From assembly GCA_028284385.1 (NCBI GenBank), contig JANQRT010000068.1, positions 62,001-126,000 on the forward strand: a DNA stretch of 64,000 nt, given 5' to 3'. A program made the translations under genes and the position numbers. Shown in pieces: positions 63,139-64,000 of the stretch; the stretch's first letter is position 1; each line of letters opens with the position of its first letter. Below the pieces are notes generated by a model. It saw only the letters and a program-made list of their open reading frames with translations, did no database searches and was not told the DNA's origin. Origin of the DNA: Opitutaceae bacterium (GTDB taxonomy: Bacteria > Verrucomicrobiota > Verrucomicrobiia > Opitutales > Opitutaceae).

Positions 63139-64000
63139 GCCACAATTTTGCGGTGCCTGAAGGGCGTTGTTCTTCATTTTCCTTGTCTAGTTCGGTTCCG
63201 GTTTCGAAGAAGGCGTATACGATTCGACTTTCCGCCGCCGCCAGACTTACGAAGCCAATCGGATTGCCATCCGGCGATGGAAGCCGCTTTTCTGGATTGA
63301 AGCGTCCCTTCGAAAGAAAGGCGTAGCGTCCGCCGTGGCTAGCGATCGCAACCGAGTCTCGTGTCGCTGCCAAGATTGGCAGATCGCGATTGCCACAAGC
63401 AAGTGCGTCTCCGATTTCTTGAAATGATGGCGCTTGTACCCGTTTCGCGAATACGGAACCCGTAGGCCCAACAACGAAGGTAGTATTTCGCGTATTCGCT
63501 ATGCCGCTCGGAGCTTCGGGTTGCCAGCGCTCCCTACCATATACTCCCCCGCCAAACCAGGTTTCTCCAAGATCTCTGGTAGCTCGCCAGGCTATGTAGT
63601 CCGGAGCTCCCTGCCGATAAACCAGATAAACCGTGTCATCTGGAGAAGTAAACACGTGACCATAGGAGTGGTCTTTCCCAATCGACCAAACTTCGCCATA
63701 AAGCGTTCCTACATCAGGGTCGCGACGGCTAGGAACGAACTGCGTGGAGCCAGCAAGGAGAACATCGAAGCCGACTTCTCCCTCATGGTTGCCTCCTCGC
63801 TTGCAGACAAAAGCGTTACCCTTGCTGTCGATTGTGAGGGCAGTATCTCGGGTGAAAAGCGTTTTTACCGGCGTCCAGACTTCGCCGTCGTAAAGGGCAT
63901 AGCTCTTTCCGCAAAGGACATGCAGGCGTCCCATCGGATCTATCGCGATTTCCGGGTCACTTCGTTGCGGACCATCTTCGTTGGAGCCTTCGTAGCGGAT
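63110..64000 (-). CDS. BNR-repeat-like (sialidase-type beta-propeller) protein, partial
   Basis: The reading frame is open to the right edge, so the N-terminus lies outside the window. An internal ATG at 63934 is preceded in frame by RYEGSNEDGPQRSDPEIAID, showing that the gene continues. Repeated beta-propeller-like segments (IAIDPMGRLHVLCGKSY, TIDSKGNAFVCKRGG, TSPDDTVYLVYRQGAPDYIAWRATRDLGETWFGG) resemble BNR/Asp-box proteins. No catalytic assignment is possible from this fragment. It converges on the GntR gene with a 29-bp overlap. Confidence 0.82.
   Translation of the reverse strand: MRYEGSNEDGPQRSDPEIAIDPMGRLHVLCGKSYALYDGEVWTPVKTLFTRDTALTIDSKGNAFVCKRGGNHEGEVGFDVLLAGSTQFVPSRRDPDVGTLYGEVWSIGKDHSYGHVFTSPDDTVYLVYRQGAPDYIAWRATRDLGETWFGGGVYGRERWQPEAPSGIANTRNTTFVVGPTGSVFAKRVQAPSFQEIGDALACGNRDLPILAATRDSVAIASHGGRYAFLSKGRFNPEKRLPSPDGNPIGFVSLAAAESRIVYAFFETGTELDKENEEQRPSGTAKLWLKRLDSVHE

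Noticed and set aside
1..64000. CRISPR arrays, tRNA/rRNA genes, transposases, phage or restriction/defence genes
   Set aside because: None recognised on either strand. Repeats found are short regulatory dyads, paralogous genes or the araC fragment.

Overview
The window looks like a chromosomal polysaccharide-utilisation region from a Gram-negative Verrucomicrobiota bacterium, most likely class Opitutae (Pelagicoccus/Coraliomargarita-like). This is inferred from the TonB receptors (plug opening with an 'LSPF.V' signature, STN domain fused upstream), the density of S1 sulfatases and divergent GH28/GH42/GH31/GH39/GH4 enzymes, the FecI/FecR pair, and general lack of obvious Shine-Dalgarno sequences. 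No RNA gene, phage gene, insertion sequence or CRISPR array was seen.

Region 1 (1-13.7 kb). A leftward operon encodes a periplasmic TPR-like protein, a membrane-anchored CUT1 sugar-binding protein and two CUT1 permeases. Divergent from it run a GH28-like enzyme, a secreted sulfatase, a second GH28-like enzyme and a GH42-like enzyme. A small stand-alone STN protein, an ECF sigma factor and a FecR anti-sigma follow. Region 2 (13.9-22.1 kb). A TonB receptor carries an N-terminal STN domain and a second, internal signal-peptide-like segment. After a clear terminator come a sodium:solute symporter, an ADP-ribosylglycohydrolase-family protein and an unrecognised partner.

Region 3 (22.1-45 kb). This appears to be one regulon split over several operons: GH39 plus two CUT1 permeases; an oxidoreductase; GH31; sulfatase; MDR dehydrogenase; a second TPR-like/CUT1-binding-protein pair; a LacI-type regulator; a parallel beta-helix enzyme; a sulfatase; and a second TonB receptor. 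An 11-bp near-palindrome, GNTACNGTANC, lies in five of its promoter regions, with weaker copies in others. It is the best candidate for the LacI operator. An esterase-like protein with a CBM9-like C-terminus and a mutarotase-like protein follow.

Region 4 (45-50.5 kb). Two AraC regulators stand divergent to a GH4 enzyme and a GHL6-like glycosidase. A degenerate 3' fragment of one AraC gene sits directly after the stop codon of the other. Region 5 (50.5-62.2 kb). A probable nine-gene leftward operon encodes Gfo/Idh/MocA oxidoreductase, a racemase-like enzyme, a TIM-barrel isomerase, an isopropylmalate-dehydrogenase-like enzyme, a DUF6282-type hydrolase, a fused binding protein-OppB permease, OppC, a sulfatase and a nucleoside-hydrolase-like protein. 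It is divergent from a GntR/FCD regulator. The window ends in a BNR-repeat-like protein cut by the right edge.

Inferred logic: oligosaccharides cross the outer membrane through TonB receptors, pass through ABC transporters whose binding proteins are tethered to the inner membrane, and are desulfated and depolymerised mainly in the cytoplasm, because most glycosidases and three of four sulfatases lack signal peptides. The GH28/GH4/GH39/GH31/GH42 mix suggests an acidic, sulfated, xylose- and galactose-containing glycan, but the substrate is not proven. No ABC ATPase, sulfatase-maturing enzyme or TonB/ExbBD gene lies in the window.
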